Assembly: GCF_001187505.1 (NCBI RefSeq)
Contig: NZ_CP012150.1
Coordinates: 6,482,048-6,546,047 of the forward strand
Source: Mycolicibacterium goodii
GTDB taxonomy: Bacteria > Actinomycetota > Actinomycetes > Mycobacteriales > Mycobacteriaceae
Direction of reading: 5' to 3'
Length of the DNA: 64,000 nucleotides
Part shown: piece after piece, positions 8,093 to 17,635 of the stretch
Layout of the letters: each line of letters begins with the position of its first letter
Position numbering within the stretch: position 1 is the first letter of the stretch
The notes under the pieces: model-generated
Seen by the model: only the letters and a program-made list of their open reading frames with translations
Database searches by the model: none
What the model was told of the DNA's origin: nothing
Made by a program: the position numbers and the translations under genes

Positions 8093-9634
8093 ATGAACAC
8101 AGCAACCGCGGTGCAGCCGGTCGTCGAGATGCGTGGCATCAGCATCGAGTTCCCCGGCGTGAAAGCCCTTGACGGGGTGGACTTCCGGCTGCTCCCCGGT
8201 GAGGTGCACGCTCTGATGGGCGAGAACGGCGCGGGAAAGTCCACCCTGATCAAGGCGCTCACCGGGGTGTACGACATCGACGCCGGGTCCATCGTCGTCG
8301 ACGGCACACCGTGCACCTTCACCGGACCGCGGCAGGCACAGGAGGCGGGCATCAGCACCGTCTACCAGGAGGTCAACCTGTGCCCCAACCTCACGGTGGG
8401 CGAGAACATCCTGCTGGGTCGCGAACCCAGGCGGTGGGGCCGCTGGGGCCACGTGGACTACCGCGCGCTCAACCGCCGGGCGCGGGAACTGCTCGCCGAA
8501 CTCGAACTCGACATCGATCCGAGATCGCTGCTCGGGTCGCATCCCATCGCGATCCAGCAACTGGTCGCCATCGTCAGGGCCACCGCGGTGCACGCGCACG
8601 TGCTCGTGCTCGACGAACCGACGTCGAGCCTGGATGCCCGCGAGGTCGGTGAACTGTTCCGGGTCATCCGGCGGCTGCGCGACAGCGGCACCGCGATCCT
8701 GTTCGTCTCCCACTTCCTCGACCAGGTCTACGCGATATCCGACCGGATGACGGTGCTGCGCAACGGGACTCTCGTCGGCGAGTACCTGACCGCCGAACTG
8801 CCGAAAGCCGATCTCGTGGCCGCGATGCTCGGCCGTCAGCTCGACGTGCTCGACGAGGTCGCCGAGGTCGCCCAGGAGACGGTGCAGACCACGACCGGCG
8901 GCGACCGGGAAATCCTCATCCGCGCCGAGGAACTGGGCCGGGTTCCCGCCGTGCACCCGGTCACCCTCGACATCAGCCGCGGCGAGATCCTCGGTCTGGC
9001 CGGTCTTCTCGGGTCGGGGCGCACCGAACTGGCACGCCTGCTCTTCGGCGCCGACCGCGCCACCTCCGGCCACGTCGAGATCCACCGCCAGCGCGTCGCG
9101 TTTCGGACGCCGCGTTCGGCCATCGCGCACGGTTTCGCGTTCACGTCCGAGAACCGCAAGGACGAGGGTGTGGTGGGTGACCTGAGCGTGCGGGAGAACC
9201 TCGTGCTGGCCCTACAGGCCCGGCGGGGATTCGCCCGCCCGCTGTCGGCCAAGGTCAAGGACCAGTTGGTGACGAAATACCTCGACGCCCTTGATATCCG
9301 GCCGCGCAACCCCGACATCCTGCTGAAGAACCTCAGCGGCGGAAATCAGCAGAAGGTGCTGCTGGCCCGCTGGCTCATCACCGAACCGGACCTGTTCATC
9401 CTCGACGAGCCCACCAGGGGCATCGACGTGGGCGCCAAGGCCCAGATCCAGAAACTGGTCACCGAACTCGCCGGCGGCGGCATGGCGATCGTGTTCATCT
9501 CGGCCGAACTCGACGAGGTCACCCGCATCTCGACCCGCATCGCGGTGATGCGCGACCGCCACAACGTCGCCATGGTGGAGGCCGGGGCGTCGCCGACGAA
9601 GCTCACCGCGCTGATCGCGGGGACCTCGTCATGA
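8093..9634 (+). CDS. Sugar ABC transporter ATPase, YtfR-like (two nucleotide-binding domains)
   Basis: 513 residues with the double-ABC layout of sugar importers. The first domain has Walker [15 protein letters not shown] (~residue 43), a degenerate signature and Walker B VLVLDEPTSSLD. The second has the GRTELARLLFGAD degenerate Walker A typical of this family, the signature [15 protein letters not shown] and Walker [13 protein letters not shown]. It starts 3 bp after the binding-protein stop and overlaps the next permease by ATGA. It powers import through the two membrane proteins encoded downstream. Confidence 0.93.
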   Translation: MNTATAVQPVVEMRGISIEFPGVKALDGVDFRLLPGEVHALMGENGAGKSTLIKALTGVYDIDAGSIVVDGTPCTFTGPRQAQEAGISTVYQEVNLCPNLTVGENILLGREPRRWGRWGHVDYRALNRRARELLAELELDIDPRSLLGSHPIAIQQLVAIVRATAVHAHVLVLDEPTSSLDAREVGELFRVIRRLRDSGTAILFVSHFLDQVYAISDRMTVLRNGTLVGEYLTAELPKADLVAAMLGRQLDVLDEVAEVAQETVQTTTGGDREILIRAEELGRVPAVHPVTLDISRGEILGLAGLLGSGRTELARLLFGADRATSGHVEIHRQRVAFRTPRSAIAHGFAFTSENRKDEGVVGDLSVRENLVLALQARRGFARPLSAKVKDQLVTKYLDALDIRPRNPDILLKNLSGGNQQKVLLARWLITEPDLFILDEPTRGIDVGAKAQIQKLVTELAGGGMAIVFISAELDEVTRISTRIAVMRDRHNVAMVEAGASPTKLTALIAGTSS

Positions 9635-10701
9635 TCAGGACGCTCGCACGTACCCCACTGCTGTGGCCGGTGATCGCACTGATCGCGCTGCTGGCCCTCA
9701 ACGCATTGCTGACCCCGGGCTTCTTGAGCGTGCGGGTGCAGGACGGTCATCTGTACGGCAGCGTGATCGACATCCTGCGCAACGGGGCACCCACGCTGCT
9801 CGTCGCGCTGGGCATGACGCTGGTCATCGCGTCGCGCGGGATCGACCTTTCGGTGGGTGCGGTGGTCGCGATCTCCGGTGCGCTGGCCTGCTCGCACATT
9901 GCCGCGGCCGACGACCCGGCCGGCGTCGGGACCGTGTTCTCGGCGTTGGGCATCGCGCTGCTGGTGTCCGCCGCGCTGGGCCTGTGGAACGGAATGCTGG
10001 TGGCGGCGCTGGGAATTCAGCCGATCATCGCCACCCTGGTGCTGATGACCGCGGGCCGCGGCATCGCGCTGTTCGTCACCGAGGGCCAGATCATCACCGT
10101 CACCAGTCCCCCGTTCAAGGTCCTGGGCGCGGGGTACTTCCTCGGCCTGCCGGTGGCGATCCTGGTGAGCCTCGCGGTGTTCGTGCTCATCGGCCTGCTC
10201 ACCCGGCGCACCGCGTTGGGCACGCTGCTGGAAGCCGTCGGCATCAACCCCGAGGCCAGCCGGCTGGCGGGCGTGCGCAGCCGCACGATCGTGTTCGCGA
10301 TCTACGTGTTCTGTGCGCTGTGCGCCGGGGTCGCGGGTCTGATGATCGCGTCGAACATCTCGGCGGCCGACGCCAACAACGCCGGCCTGTGGATCGAGAT
10401 GGACGCGATCCTCGCGGTCGTCATCGGCGGCACCTCGCTGCTCGGCGGCCGCTACAGCCTGACCGGAACGGTGCTCGGCGCGTTGATCATCCAGACGCTC
10501 ACCACCACGGTGTACACCGTCGGCATCCGGCCCGAGGTGACGCTGGTCTTCAAATCACTGGTGGTGGTCTCGGTCGTGCTGCTGCAGTCGGCGAAGTTCC
10601 GCGCCCTGTTCGGCCGACGACGCACCCGCCCACCCGTACCTTCCGCCGCGGTCGACACACCCGCGGCGGCGCCCGACCGACCGAAGGTGGCCCAGCGATG
10701 A
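9631..10701 (+). CDS. Sugar ABC transporter permease, YtfT-like
   Basis: 356 residues with about 8-10 hydrophobic segments and the family motif ASRGIDLSVGAVVAISGA (~residues 69-86), found in RbsC/XylH/YtfT permeases. The C-terminal ~35 residues are a hydrophilic Arg/Pro/Ala-rich cytosolic tail. ATGA overlaps at both ends indicate translational coupling. Together with the next gene it probably forms a heterodimeric channel, as YtfT/YjfF do in E. coli. Confidence 0.9.
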   Translation: MIRTLARTPLLWPVIALIALLALNALLTPGFLSVRVQDGHLYGSVIDILRNGAPTLLVALGMTLVIASRGIDLSVGAVVAISGALACSHIAAADDPAGVGTVFSALGIALLVSAALGLWNGMLVAALGIQPIIATLVLMTAGRGIALFVTEGQIITVTSPPFKVLGAGYFLGLPVAILVSLAVFVLIGLLTRRTALGTLLEAVGINPEASRLAGVRSRTIVFAIYVFCALCAGVAGLMIASNISAADANNAGLWIEMDAILAVVIGGTSLLGGRYSLTGTVLGALIIQTLTTTVYTVGIRPEVTLVFKSLVVVSVVLLQSAKFRALFGRRRTRPPVPSAAVDTPAAAPDRPKVAQR

Positions 10702-11717
10702 GCGCACCGACCGCAACCGTGCCGCCACCCACCACCGACGCCGCTGGCGTGCTCGGTGCGCTGCGCCGTCACGCGCAGGGCCGCTTCGTCGGGCCGGTCG
10801 CGACGCTGGTGTTGTTCGTCGCGATGTTCGCCGGCGTGCTCGACCGGTACCAATTCGCCAGCCCGGCACAGGTTTTCCTCAATCTGTTCGTCGACAACGC
10901 CTATCTCATCGTCCTCGCGGTGGGCATGACGTTCGTGATCCTCACCGGCGGAATCGATCTGAGCGTCGGCTCGGTGGTGGCGCTGTCCACCGTGATCCTG
11001 GCCAAGACCCTCGCCCTGGGTTGGCCCGCGCCGGTCGCGCTCGTGACCGTGCTGCTCGTCGGCCCCGTGCTCGGGCTGGCCATGGGCCTGATCATCGAAT
11101 ACTTCGACGTACAACCGTTCGTCGCGACGCTGGCGGGCATGTTCCTGGCCCGCGGGATGTGCTACGTGGTGAGCGTCGACTCGATACCGATCAACGACCC
11201 GGTGCTGCGCACCCTCGGCCTGACCTACCTGTACCTCTACGACGACAAGTTCATCCGCTGGCCGGTGGTCATCGCGCTGGCCGTGGTCGCCTGTGCGATG
11301 TACGTCCTGCACCTCACGCGATTCGGCAGGACCGTGTACGCGATCGGCGGCAACCGCCAGTCGGCACAACTCATGGGCCTGCAGGCCGCACGCACCCGCG
11401 TGTCGGTGTACGTCATCAGCGGCTTCTGCGCGTCGCTCGCCGGGATCCTGCTGGCCGTGCAGAAACTGTCCGGCTACAGCCTCAACGGCGTCGGCCTCGA
11501 ACTCGACGCGATCGCCGCGGCCGTCATCGGCGGGGTCATCCTCGCCGGCGGGGTCGGGTTCGTGGCGGGTGCGCTCGTGGGTGTCCTGGTGCTGGGCACC
11601 ATCGAAACCTTCGTCACCGCAGAGAACCTCGATTCGTACTGGACACGCATCATGACCGGTGCCCTGCTGCTCGCCTTTGTGCTGGTGCAGCGGGTGTTGG
11701 TGCGGAAGCCCAAATGA
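10698..11717 (+). CDS. Sugar ABC transporter permease, YjfF-like
   Basis: 339 residues from the ATG that overlaps the previous stop. The motif FVILTGGIDLSVGSVVALS and the run YAIGGNRQSAQLMGLQ are typical of the second permease of the galactofuranose-type importer. GGVILAGGVGFVAGALVGVL forms a late membrane segment. It is more than 30 residues longer at the N-terminus than some homologues, with a hydrophilic leader of PT-rich residues. It overlaps the LacI gene by 4 bp. Confidence 0.9.
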   Translation: MSAPTATVPPPTTDAAGVLGALRRHAQGRFVGPVATLVLFVAMFAGVLDRYQFASPAQVFLNLFVDNAYLIVLAVGMTFVILTGGIDLSVGSVVALSTVILAKTLALGWPAPVALVTVLLVGPVLGLAMGLIIEYFDVQPFVATLAGMFLARGMCYVVSVDSIPINDPVLRTLGLTYLYLYDDKFIRWPVVIALAVVACAMYVLHLTRFGRTVYAIGGNRQSAQLMGLQAARTRVSVYVISGFCASLAGILLAVQKLSGYSLNGVGLELDAIAAAVIGGVILAGGVGFVAGALVGVLVLGTIETFVTAENLDSYWTRIMTGALLLAFVLVQRVLVRKPK

Positions 11718-12742
11718 GCCGCCGCGATAATGGCCTCATGACTCGCAAACCTGTGATGGCCGACGTCGCGCGTCTTGCCGGGGTCTCCCATCAGACGGTG
11801 TCGCGGGTGATCAACGGATCGGCGAGCATCCGCCCGGCCACCCGGCGCCGCGTCGAGGACGCCATCGCCCAACTGGGCTACCGGCCCAACACCGCCGCGC
11901 GCGCCCTGGTGACCAACCGCTCCGGCATCATCGGCATCATCGGGACCAACACCGGCCTGTACGGGCCGTCGAGCGTGCAGCGCGCGGTCGAGGAGGCCGC
12001 ACACGAAGCCGGTTACTTCTCCAGTGCCGTACCGCTCGCGTCGGTCACCCACCAGGCGATCCGCGGCGCCGTCGAGCACCTGTCCCGGCTGGCGGTGGAG
12101 GCCATCGTGATGATCGCCGCGCAGCAGGACGCGCTCACCCTGGTGCAGTCGGAGGATTTCGGTGTCCCGGTCATCGTCGTCGAGGGCGACCTGTCCGGCG
12201 CCGGCCTGACCGTCGGTGTCGATCAGGTCGGTGCGGCCCGCAAGGCGACCCAACATCTCATCGACCTGGGCCACACCGCGATCGCCCACGTCAGCGGTCC
12301 GCCCAACTTCCCGGAGGCCGCGGGGCGCACCAAGGGCTACCTGGACGCGATGCTGGCCGCCCGCCTGGTGCCGCACCCCGACTGGCACGGCGACTGGAGC
12401 GCGGCGCGCGGGTACGAGATCGGCCGGCAGATCGCCGCGCAGCGTGAGATCACAGCGGTTTTCGTGGCCAACGACCAGATGGCCATCGGCGTGCTGCATG
12501 CGCTGCACGAGGCAGGCGTGCAGGTTCCGCACGACGTCAGCGTGGTCGGTTTCGACGACATCCCCGAGGCCGCCTACCTGATCCCGGCACTCACCACGAT
12601 CCGTCAGGAGTTCGCGGCGGTCGGCCGCCGTGCCATCACCCTGGTCACCGCGCAGCTCTCGGGCGCCGAGACCGACACCTCGCTGCTGCCCGCCGACCTG
12701 ATCGTCCGCTCCAGTACCGCCCCACCGCCCACGACGAAATGA
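11714..12742 (+). CDS. LacI-family transcriptional regulator of arabinose/sugar uptake
   Basis: 342 residues. The helix-turn-helix and hinge are at the N-terminus: VMADVARLAGVSHQTVSRVINGSASIRPATRRRVEDAI (shown in part; residues ~14-52), then YRPNTAARALVTNRSG. A periplasmic-binding-protein-like sensor domain follows, with ERG-like VGFDDIPEAAYLIPALTTIRQ near the C-terminus. The start at ATG 11714 overlaps the permease stop and has GGAAG 5 nt upstream; ATG 11738 is an alternative. Four LacI-type palindromes upstream of araB, the YtfQ operon (its own operon) and the ChvE operon suggest it autoregulates and controls all three. The inducer is presumably arabinose or a derivative. Confidence 0.92.
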   Translation: MSRRDNGLMTRKPVMADVARLAGVSHQTVSRVINGSASIRPATRRRVEDAIAQLGYRPNTAARALVTNRSGIIGIIGTNTGLYGPSSVQRAVEEAAHEAGYFSSAVPLASVTHQAIRGAVEHLSRLAVEAIVMIAAQQDALTLVQSEDFGVPVIVVEGDLSGAGLTVGVDQVGAARKATQHLIDLGHTAIAHVSGPPNFPEAAGRTKGYLDAMLAARLVPHPDWHGDWSAARGYEIGRQIAAQREITAVFVANDQMAIGVLHALHEAGVQVPHDVSVVGFDDIPEAAYLIPALTTIRQEFAAVGRRAITLVTAQLSGAETDTSLLPADLIVRSSTAPPPTTK

Positions 12743-12752
12743 CTTCTCTTCC

Positions 12753-13412
12753 ATGACATCTCACAAGAGGTTCCCGGTCGCCGGAATCCTGTTCGACAGC
12801 GACGGTGTGCTGGTGGACTCCCACGAGGCAGCCGCGGCCGCCTGGAATCACTGGGCCCGCACCTGGGCGCCCGGCTTCGACTTCCACCGCGACGCCCAGC
12901 ACGGGCGCAGGCTGGCCGATGTGGTCGCCGAACTGGTCGGCGACGGCGACACCGCGCTCGCCACGCAGGTTCTCAGCGATCTGGAACTGGAACTGGCCAC
13001 CGAGGTGCCCGCGATACCGGGTGCGGTGGGGCTGTTGTCGTCGAGCCCGGCGGACCGCTGGGCGGTGGTCACCTCGGGTGGACGCGAGATGGCCGCCGCC
13101 AGACTGAGATCCGCGGGCCTGCCCACACCCCGTGTGCTGGTGTCCGCCGACGACGTGAGCGCCGGGAAACCCGACCCCGAACCGTATCTGACCGGTGCGA
13201 GCCTGCTGGGCCTGGATCCGCGCACCTGCGCGGTGTTCGAGGACGCCCGGCTCGGCATCATGGCGGCCCGCGCGGCGGGCGTTGGGCTCGTGGTGGGTGT
13301 GGGTGCGCAGACGGTCGGTGAGGATGTCGACGTGAGCGTGGCCGATCTGTCCGGAATCGCTTTCGACGGACGCGATCTCACCATCGAGACCGACGCGGTT
13401 CTCCCCCGCTGA
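12753..13412 (+). CDS. HAD-superfamily sugar-phosphate phosphatase-like hydrolase
   Basis: 219 residues. Motif I is FDSDGVLVDSHEAA (nucleophile and general-acid aspartates), motif II VVTSGG, motif III SAGKPDPEPYL and motif IV VFEDARLGIMAARAAG. This is the subfamily I layout of sugar-phosphate phosphatases and beta-phosphoglucomutases (a cap domain sits between motifs I and II). It lies 10 bp behind the LacI gene and is probably co-transcribed, so it may remove excess phosphorylated pentose. Substrate not determinable. Confidence 0.8.
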   Translation: MTSHKRFPVAGILFDSDGVLVDSHEAAAAAWNHWARTWAPGFDFHRDAQHGRRLADVVAELVGDGDTALATQVLSDLELELATEVPAIPGAVGLLSSSPADRWAVVTSGGREMAAARLRSAGLPTPRVLVSADDVSAGKPDPEPYLTGASLLGLDPRTCAVFEDARLGIMAARAAGVGLVVGVGAQTVGEDVDVSVADLSGIAFDGRDLTIETDAVLPR

Positions 13413-13453
13413 GTGCGCGGGCGGGGGTTGCAGCGACGTCCCCGCCCGCGCAC
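13413..13453. terminator. Bidirectional hairpin terminator between convergent genes
   Basis: A perfect 14-bp inverted repeat: GTGCGCGGGCGGGG (13413-13426) pairs with CCCCGCCCGCGCAC (13440-13453) around a 13-nt loop. It fills the 45-bp gap between the HAD gene and the convergent permease gene. No U-tract follows on either strand, as is common in mycobacteria. Confidence 0.8.
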
Positions 13454-13457
13454 GGTC

Positions 13458-14717
13458 TCAGCGCCCGCCCTTGCGCTTGTTGTAGACGTCGAATCCGACC
13501 GCCGCGAGCAGCACCAGTCCCTTGATCACCTGCTGGATGTCACTGCCGATGCCAAGGATCGACATGCCGTTGTTGAGCACACCGAGCACCAGACCACCCA
13601 CGATGGCGCCGAACACGGTGCCGACACCGCCACTTGAGGACGCGCCACCGATGAATGCAGCGGCGATGGCCTCGAGTTCGAAGTTGATGCCTGCCTGCGG
13701 GGTCGCTGAGTTCAGGCGCGCCGCGAACAGCAGGCCTGCGATGGCGGCGAGCATGCCCATGTTGACGAACACCGCGAGCGTGACCCACCGGTTGCGGACA
13801 CCGGAAAGCGCCGCGGCAGCGGGGTTCCCGCCGACGGCGTAGACCTGCCTGCCGAACACGGTGTTGCGCATCATGAACGCGTAGACCAGCGTGAGCACGA
13901 CGAGGATGATCCCGACGATGGGGACGCCACGGTAGCTCGCCAGCAGCAGGGTCACCGCGCCGAGTGCGACGACGATTCCCGCGCACTTCGCCACGAACAC
14001 CGGCACACCGGAGACCTCCTGGCCGTAGCGGATCTGTGAGCGTCGCCGCCGGAACTGCACCACCACCGCGGCGACCATGATGACCGCACCCAGGATCACC
14101 GTGGGCCAGTGGTAGAGCGCGTTGGTCCCCCACTCCGGCAGGAAGCCGCTGCTGACCTGTTCCAGTCCGCGCGGCATCGGCGCGATGGACTGCCCCTCCA
14201 GCAGGTACTGGGTGGCGCCGCGGAACACCAGCATTCCGCCGAGGGTCACGATGAACGACGGTATGCCGACAAACGCGATCCAGAAGCCCTGCCACGCACC
14301 GATCAGCGCGCCCGCGAGCACACAGATCGTCACCGCGACCGGCCACGGCATGTCGTTGCGCACCATCAGAACCGCCGACATCGCGCCGATGAACCCGGCG
14401 ACGGATCCGACCGACAGGTCGATGTGGCCGTTGATGATCACGATGACCATCCCGATGGCGAGCACCAGGATGTAGCCGTTCTGCTGGATGATGTTGGTGA
14501 CGTTGAGCGGCTTGAGCAGGATGCCGCCGGTCCACACCTGGAACAGCAGCACGATCGCGACCAGCGCCACCACCATCCCGGACTGCCGGACATGTGACAC
14601 CAGATAGCCGGACAGCCGCGCACGCAGGCCGGGCGGCGTCGGTGGCGTGTCCGGTTGCGTGGTCGATGCGGGCGGCGAGTCCGCCTGGGCGGACCCGGGA
14701 TTCACCGTGGAGGTCAC
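13458..14717 (-). CDS. Monosaccharide ABC transporter permease (XylH/GguB-like)
   Basis: 419 residues, longer than the ~330-residue RbsC type and in line with XylH/GguB permeases of about 400. The motif VIIDGHIDLSVGSVAGFIGA is present as VIINGHIDLSVGSVAGF. There are 10 or more hydrophobic segments, a conserved YAVGGNPAAAALSGVRN loop and a hydrophilic proline-rich N-terminal tail of about 30 residues. It starts (GTG 14717) immediately after the ATPase stop. Last gene of the leftward binding-protein/ATPase/permease operon. Confidence 0.9.
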   Translation of the reverse strand: MTSTVNPGSAQADSPPASTTQPDTPPTPPGLRARLSGYLVSHVRQSGMVVALVAIVLLFQVWTGGILLKPLNVTNIIQQNGYILVLAIGMVIVIINGHIDLSVGSVAGFIGAMSAVLMVRNDMPWPVAVTICVLAGALIGAWQGFWIAFVGIPSFIVTLGGMLVFRGATQYLLEGQSIAPMPRGLEQVSSGFLPEWGTNALYHWPTVILGAVIMVAAVVVQFRRRRSQIRYGQEVSGVPVFVAKCAGIVVALGAVTLLLASYRGVPIVGIILVVLTLVYAFMMRNTVFGRQVYAVGGNPAAAALSGVRNRWVTLAVFVNMGMLAAIAGLLFAARLNSATPQAGINFELEAIAAAFIGGASSSGGVGTVFGAIVGGLVLGVLNNGMSILGIGSDIQQVIKGLVLLAAVGFDVYNKRKGGR

Positions 14718-16244
14718 TTAGACCCGTCCTTTCATCATGTATCGCATGAGGGTCTCCTGGGTGGCGTCGGCACGGGACACCTCGCCGGTGAGCCTGCCCT
14801 GGCTGAGCGTGTAGATGCGGTCACACAGCCCGAGCAACTCGGGCAGTTCGGAGGAGATGACGATGACGGCCTTACCGCGCGACGCCAGTTCGTTGATGAT
14901 CGTGTAGATCTCGTACTTCGCGCCGACGTCGATGCCGCGCGTCGGTTCGTCGAGGATCAGCACGTCCGGATCGGTGAACAGCCACTTGCTGAGCACCACC
15001 TTCTGCTGGTTGCCGCCGGAGAGTTTCCCGGTGACGGCCGACACCGACGACGCTTTGATCCGCATCGACGCGCGGAACCGTTCACCCACACCGACTTCGC
15101 GGTGGTGATCGATCACCGAGCGGGTGCTGACCTTGCGCAGCGACGGCAGGGTGATGCTCTGGGCGATGCCGTCCATGAGGTTGAGACCCAGGTGCTTGCG
15201 GTCCTCGGTGGCGTAGGCGATGCCGTTGCGGATCGCCTCGGGCACCGTCCTGGTGCTGACCTCGCGGTCGCCCTTGAACACCTTGCCGCCGACGTACCGG
15301 CCGTAGGAGCGGCCGAACACGCTCATGGCCAACTCGGTCCGGCCCGCGCCCATCAACCCTGCGATGCCGACGATCTCGCCCGCGCGGACGTTCAGCGAGA
15401 CGTCGTCGACCACCTTGCGCTGCTGGTCGATCGGGTGCAGCACCGTCCAGTTGGCCACGGCGAACGCGACATCGCCGATCTCGTGGTCGCCGCGCGGCGG
15501 AAAGCGGTGGGTCAGGTCGCGGCCCACCATGCCGCGCACGACGCGGTCCTCGGTGAGCTCGTCGTTCACCTCGATGGTCTCGATCGTGTGCCCGTCACGC
15601 AGGATCGTGATGGTGTCGGCGATCTGCATCACCTCGTTGAGCTTGTGCGAGATGATGATCGAGGTGATGCCGTGGTCGCGCAGATCGGAGATCAGCTCCA
15701 GCAGGTGACGGCTGTCGGAGTCGTTCAGCGCCGCCGTCGGCTCGTCGAGGATCAGCAGACGGACGTCTTTGGACAGCGCCTTGGCGATCTCGACGAGTTG
15801 CTGCTTGCCGACGCCGATGTCCGCGACGCGGGTCTGCGGGCTCTCGTGCAGACCGACCCGGTCCAGCAGCGCCTGCGCCTCGGTCAGCGTCCTGTCCCAA
15901 CCGATCACACCGCGTCGGGCGAGTTCGTTGCCCAGGAAGACGTTCTCGGCGATGGACAGGTACGGCACCAGCGCGAGTTCCTGGTGGATGATCGCGATGC
16001 CGCACCGTTCGCTGCTGCGGATGTCCTTGAAGTCACACGGCTTTCCGTCGAAGAGGATCTCGCCGTCGTAGCTTCCGTGCGGGTACACCCCGCTGAGCAC
16101 CTTCATCAGCGTCGACTTGCCCGCGCCGTTCTCACCGCAGATGGCGTGGATCGAGCCGGCCGTGACGGTCAGGTCGACCCCGGACAGCGCCTTGACCCCG
16201 GGGAATTCCTTGGTGATCCCCCGCATTTCGAGAAGCGCCGTCAC
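14718..16244 (-). CDS. Monosaccharide ABC transporter ATPase (GguA/XylG-like)
   Basis: 508 residues with two ABC domains. Domain 1 has Walker [18 protein letters not shown] and Walker [14 protein letters not shown]. Domain 2 has the degenerate [19 protein letters not shown], typical of this sugar family, signature [16 protein letters not shown] and Walker [15 protein letters not shown]. Start GTG at 16242-16244 overlaps the binding-protein stop (GTGA). Frames extending further upstream are shadow of that gene. Confidence 0.92.
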   Translation of the reverse strand: MTALLEMRGITKEFPGVKALSGVDLTVTAGSIHAICGENGAGKSTLMKVLSGVYPHGSYDGEILFDGKPCDFKDIRSSERCGIAIIHQELALVPYLSIAENVFLGNELARRGVIGWDRTLTEAQALLDRVGLHESPQTRVADIGVGKQQLVEIAKALSKDVRLLILDEPTAALNDSDSRHLLELISDLRDHGITSIIISHKLNEVMQIADTITILRDGHTIETIEVNDELTEDRVVRGMVGRDLTHRFPPRGDHEIGDVAFAVANWTVLHPIDQQRKVVDDVSLNVRAGEIVGIAGLMGAGRTELAMSVFGRSYGRYVGGKVFKGDREVSTRTVPEAIRNGIAYATEDRKHLGLNLMDGIAQSITLPSLRKVSTRSVIDHHREVGVGERFRASMRIKASSVSAVTGKLSGGNQQKVVLSKWLFTDPDVLILDEPTRGIDVGAKYEIYTIINELASRGKAVIVISSELPELLGLCDRIYTLSQGRLTGEVSRADATQETLMRYMMKGRV

Positions 16245-17338
16245 TGGACCTGGGTCTCGGTGTAGTAGCCCGAATCGATCAACACCTGCTTGTAGTTGGA
16301 CTTGTCGACGCTGACCGGGTCGAGCAGGTAGGACGGGACCACCTTGACCCCGTTGTCGTAGGTCTTGGTGTCGTTGACCTGAGGGGTTCCGCCGGTCAGC
16401 ACGGCATCGGCTTCCTGCACAGCGGCTTTCGCGAGTTCCCGGGTGTCCTTGAACACGGTCTGCGTCTGCTCGCCGGCGACGATCGACTTCACCGACGCGA
16501 GCTCGGCGTCCTGCCCGGTGACGATCGGCAGCGGTTTGGCGGCGTTGCCGTAGCCTGCGCTCTTGAGCGCCGAGATCACGCCGCGGGAGATGCCGTCGTA
16601 CGGGCTGAGCACGGCGTCCACCCGACCGGTCGTGTAGGCCTGGCTGAGCAGGTTGTCCATCCTCGACTGCGCGAGTCCGCCGTCCCACCGCAGCGTGGCG
16701 ATCTGGTCGAACGTCGTCTGGCCGCTCTTGACCACCAGCTTGCCGCTGTCGATGTGCGGCTGCAGCACACTCATCGCGCCCTGGAAGAAGTAGGTGGCGT
16801 TGTTGTCGTCGGGCGAGCCGGCGAACAGTTCGAGGTTGAACGGACCCTTGCCATTGGCCACCCCGAGCGTGTCGATGATGTAGTTGCCCTGCAGCACACC
16901 GACTTTGAAGTTGTCGAACGTCGCGTAGTAGTCGACGTTGGGGGTGCCCTTGATCAACCGGTCGTAGCTGATCACCGGGATCTTCAGGTCGGCGGCGTGC
17001 TGCAGGGTGTTGGTCAGCGACGAACCGTCGATCGGGGCGATCACCAGGAGCTTGACGCCCTTGGTGATCATGTTCTCGATCTGCGAGACCTGGTTCTGCA
17101 CGACGTCATCGCCGTACTGCAGGTCGGTGTCGTATCCGAGGGCCTTGAACTGGTCGACCATGTTCTGGCCGTCGGCGACCCACCGTTCGGAGGACTTGGT
17201 CGGCATGGCGATGCCCACCGTGCCCTTGGCGTCCCCGCCGCCACCTCCTGCCGATTCGGTGGACCGTCCACAACCGGACAGGGTCGCCACCATGGCCAGC
17301 GCCGCCAGCACCGCGGCCAGCCAGGTCAACTTGCGCAT
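16241..17338 (-). CDS. ChvE-like multiple-sugar-binding lipoprotein
   Basis: 365 residues from ATG 17338, preceded by a strong AGGAGG site. The leader ([20 protein letters not shown] then lipobox LSGC) is a lipoprotein signal. The mature protein resembles Agrobacterium ChvE, which binds arabinose, galactose, glucose and xylose: [71 protein letters not shown] and GVLQGNYI. First gene of its operon, under two LacI-type operators. It probably delivers pyranose-form pentoses or hexoses, complementing the furanose importer at 7.1-11.7 kb. Confidence 0.9.
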   Translation of the reverse strand: MRKLTWLAAVLAALAMVATLSGCGRSTESAGGGGGDAKGTVGIAMPTKSSERWVADGQNMVDQFKALGYDTDLQYGDDVVQNQVSQIENMITKGVKLLVIAPIDGSSLTNTLQHAADLKIPVISYDRLIKGTPNVDYYATFDNFKVGVLQGNYIIDTLGVANGKGPFNLELFAGSPDDNNATYFFQGAMSVLQPHIDSGKLVVKSGQTTFDQIATLRWDGGLAQSRMDNLLSQAYTTGRVDAVLSPYDGISRGVISALKSAGYGNAAKPLPIVTGQDAELASVKSIVAGEQTQTVFKDTRELAKAAVQEADAVLTGGTPQVNDTKTYDNGVKVVPSYLLDPVSVDKSNYKQVLIDSGYYTETQVQ

Positions 17339-17427
17339 CAATCCTCCTAAGCGGGCCACAGTGATAAACGTCGGCGTCTACGTTTCTGACTGAACGTGGC
17401 GTACGAGCGGTCACGACGGGCCGGATA

Positions 17428-17441
17428 TGTGAGCGTTAACA
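17428..17441. promoter_or_regulatory. LacI-family operator O3 (upstream of the ChvE-like operon)
   Basis: TGTGAGCGTTAACA, identical to the site at 6961-6974. It lies 90 bp upstream of the ChvE-like start and 169 bp from the next site at 17597. 169 bp is close to 16 helical turns, compatible with looping. Confidence 0.78.
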
Positions 17442-17596
17442 TCCGCCGGTAAGTATGTGAGCCACTTCACTGGATTGTCAATGCGATCTTGCAGAAGTTG
17501 CCGGAGTTCAGCCTCTGAACAGCCTTTTCGAAGTCAACGACGCAGAGGTCGGCAACGCGGGATCAGCCGGGTTCGGACCCGCCAGCAAACCTCAGA

Positions 17597-17610
17597 TGTG
17601 AGCATTAACA
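17597..17610. promoter_or_regulatory. LacI-family operator O4 (distal, ChvE-like operon)
   Basis: TGTGAGCATTAACA, one base different from O2 and O3. It is the distal site of a pair in the 383-bp gap (17339-17721) between amiA1 and the ChvE-like gene. The gap contains no other gene, only this pair and the 24-bp repeats. Confidence 0.72.
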
Positions 17611-17635
17611 TCCCGGCGTCGGCGGGCCGGGCAAA

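Noticed and set aside
9663..10697. Upstream in-frame extension of the YjfF-like permease, open for ~345 codons
   Set aside because: It lies in another frame of the YtfT-like gene and is a shadow. The ATGA overlap at 10698 and the alignment with family members set the start.
14655..16265. Long open frame antisense to the GguA-like ATPase gene (536 codons)
   Set aside because: High-GC codon bias keeps the antisense frame open. The protein shows His/Gln/Asp/Arg-rich composition with no domain, while the minus strand has unmistakable ABC ATPase motifs. The same applies to many long antisense frames, such as those opposite araB, sdhA, pmmB and araA.
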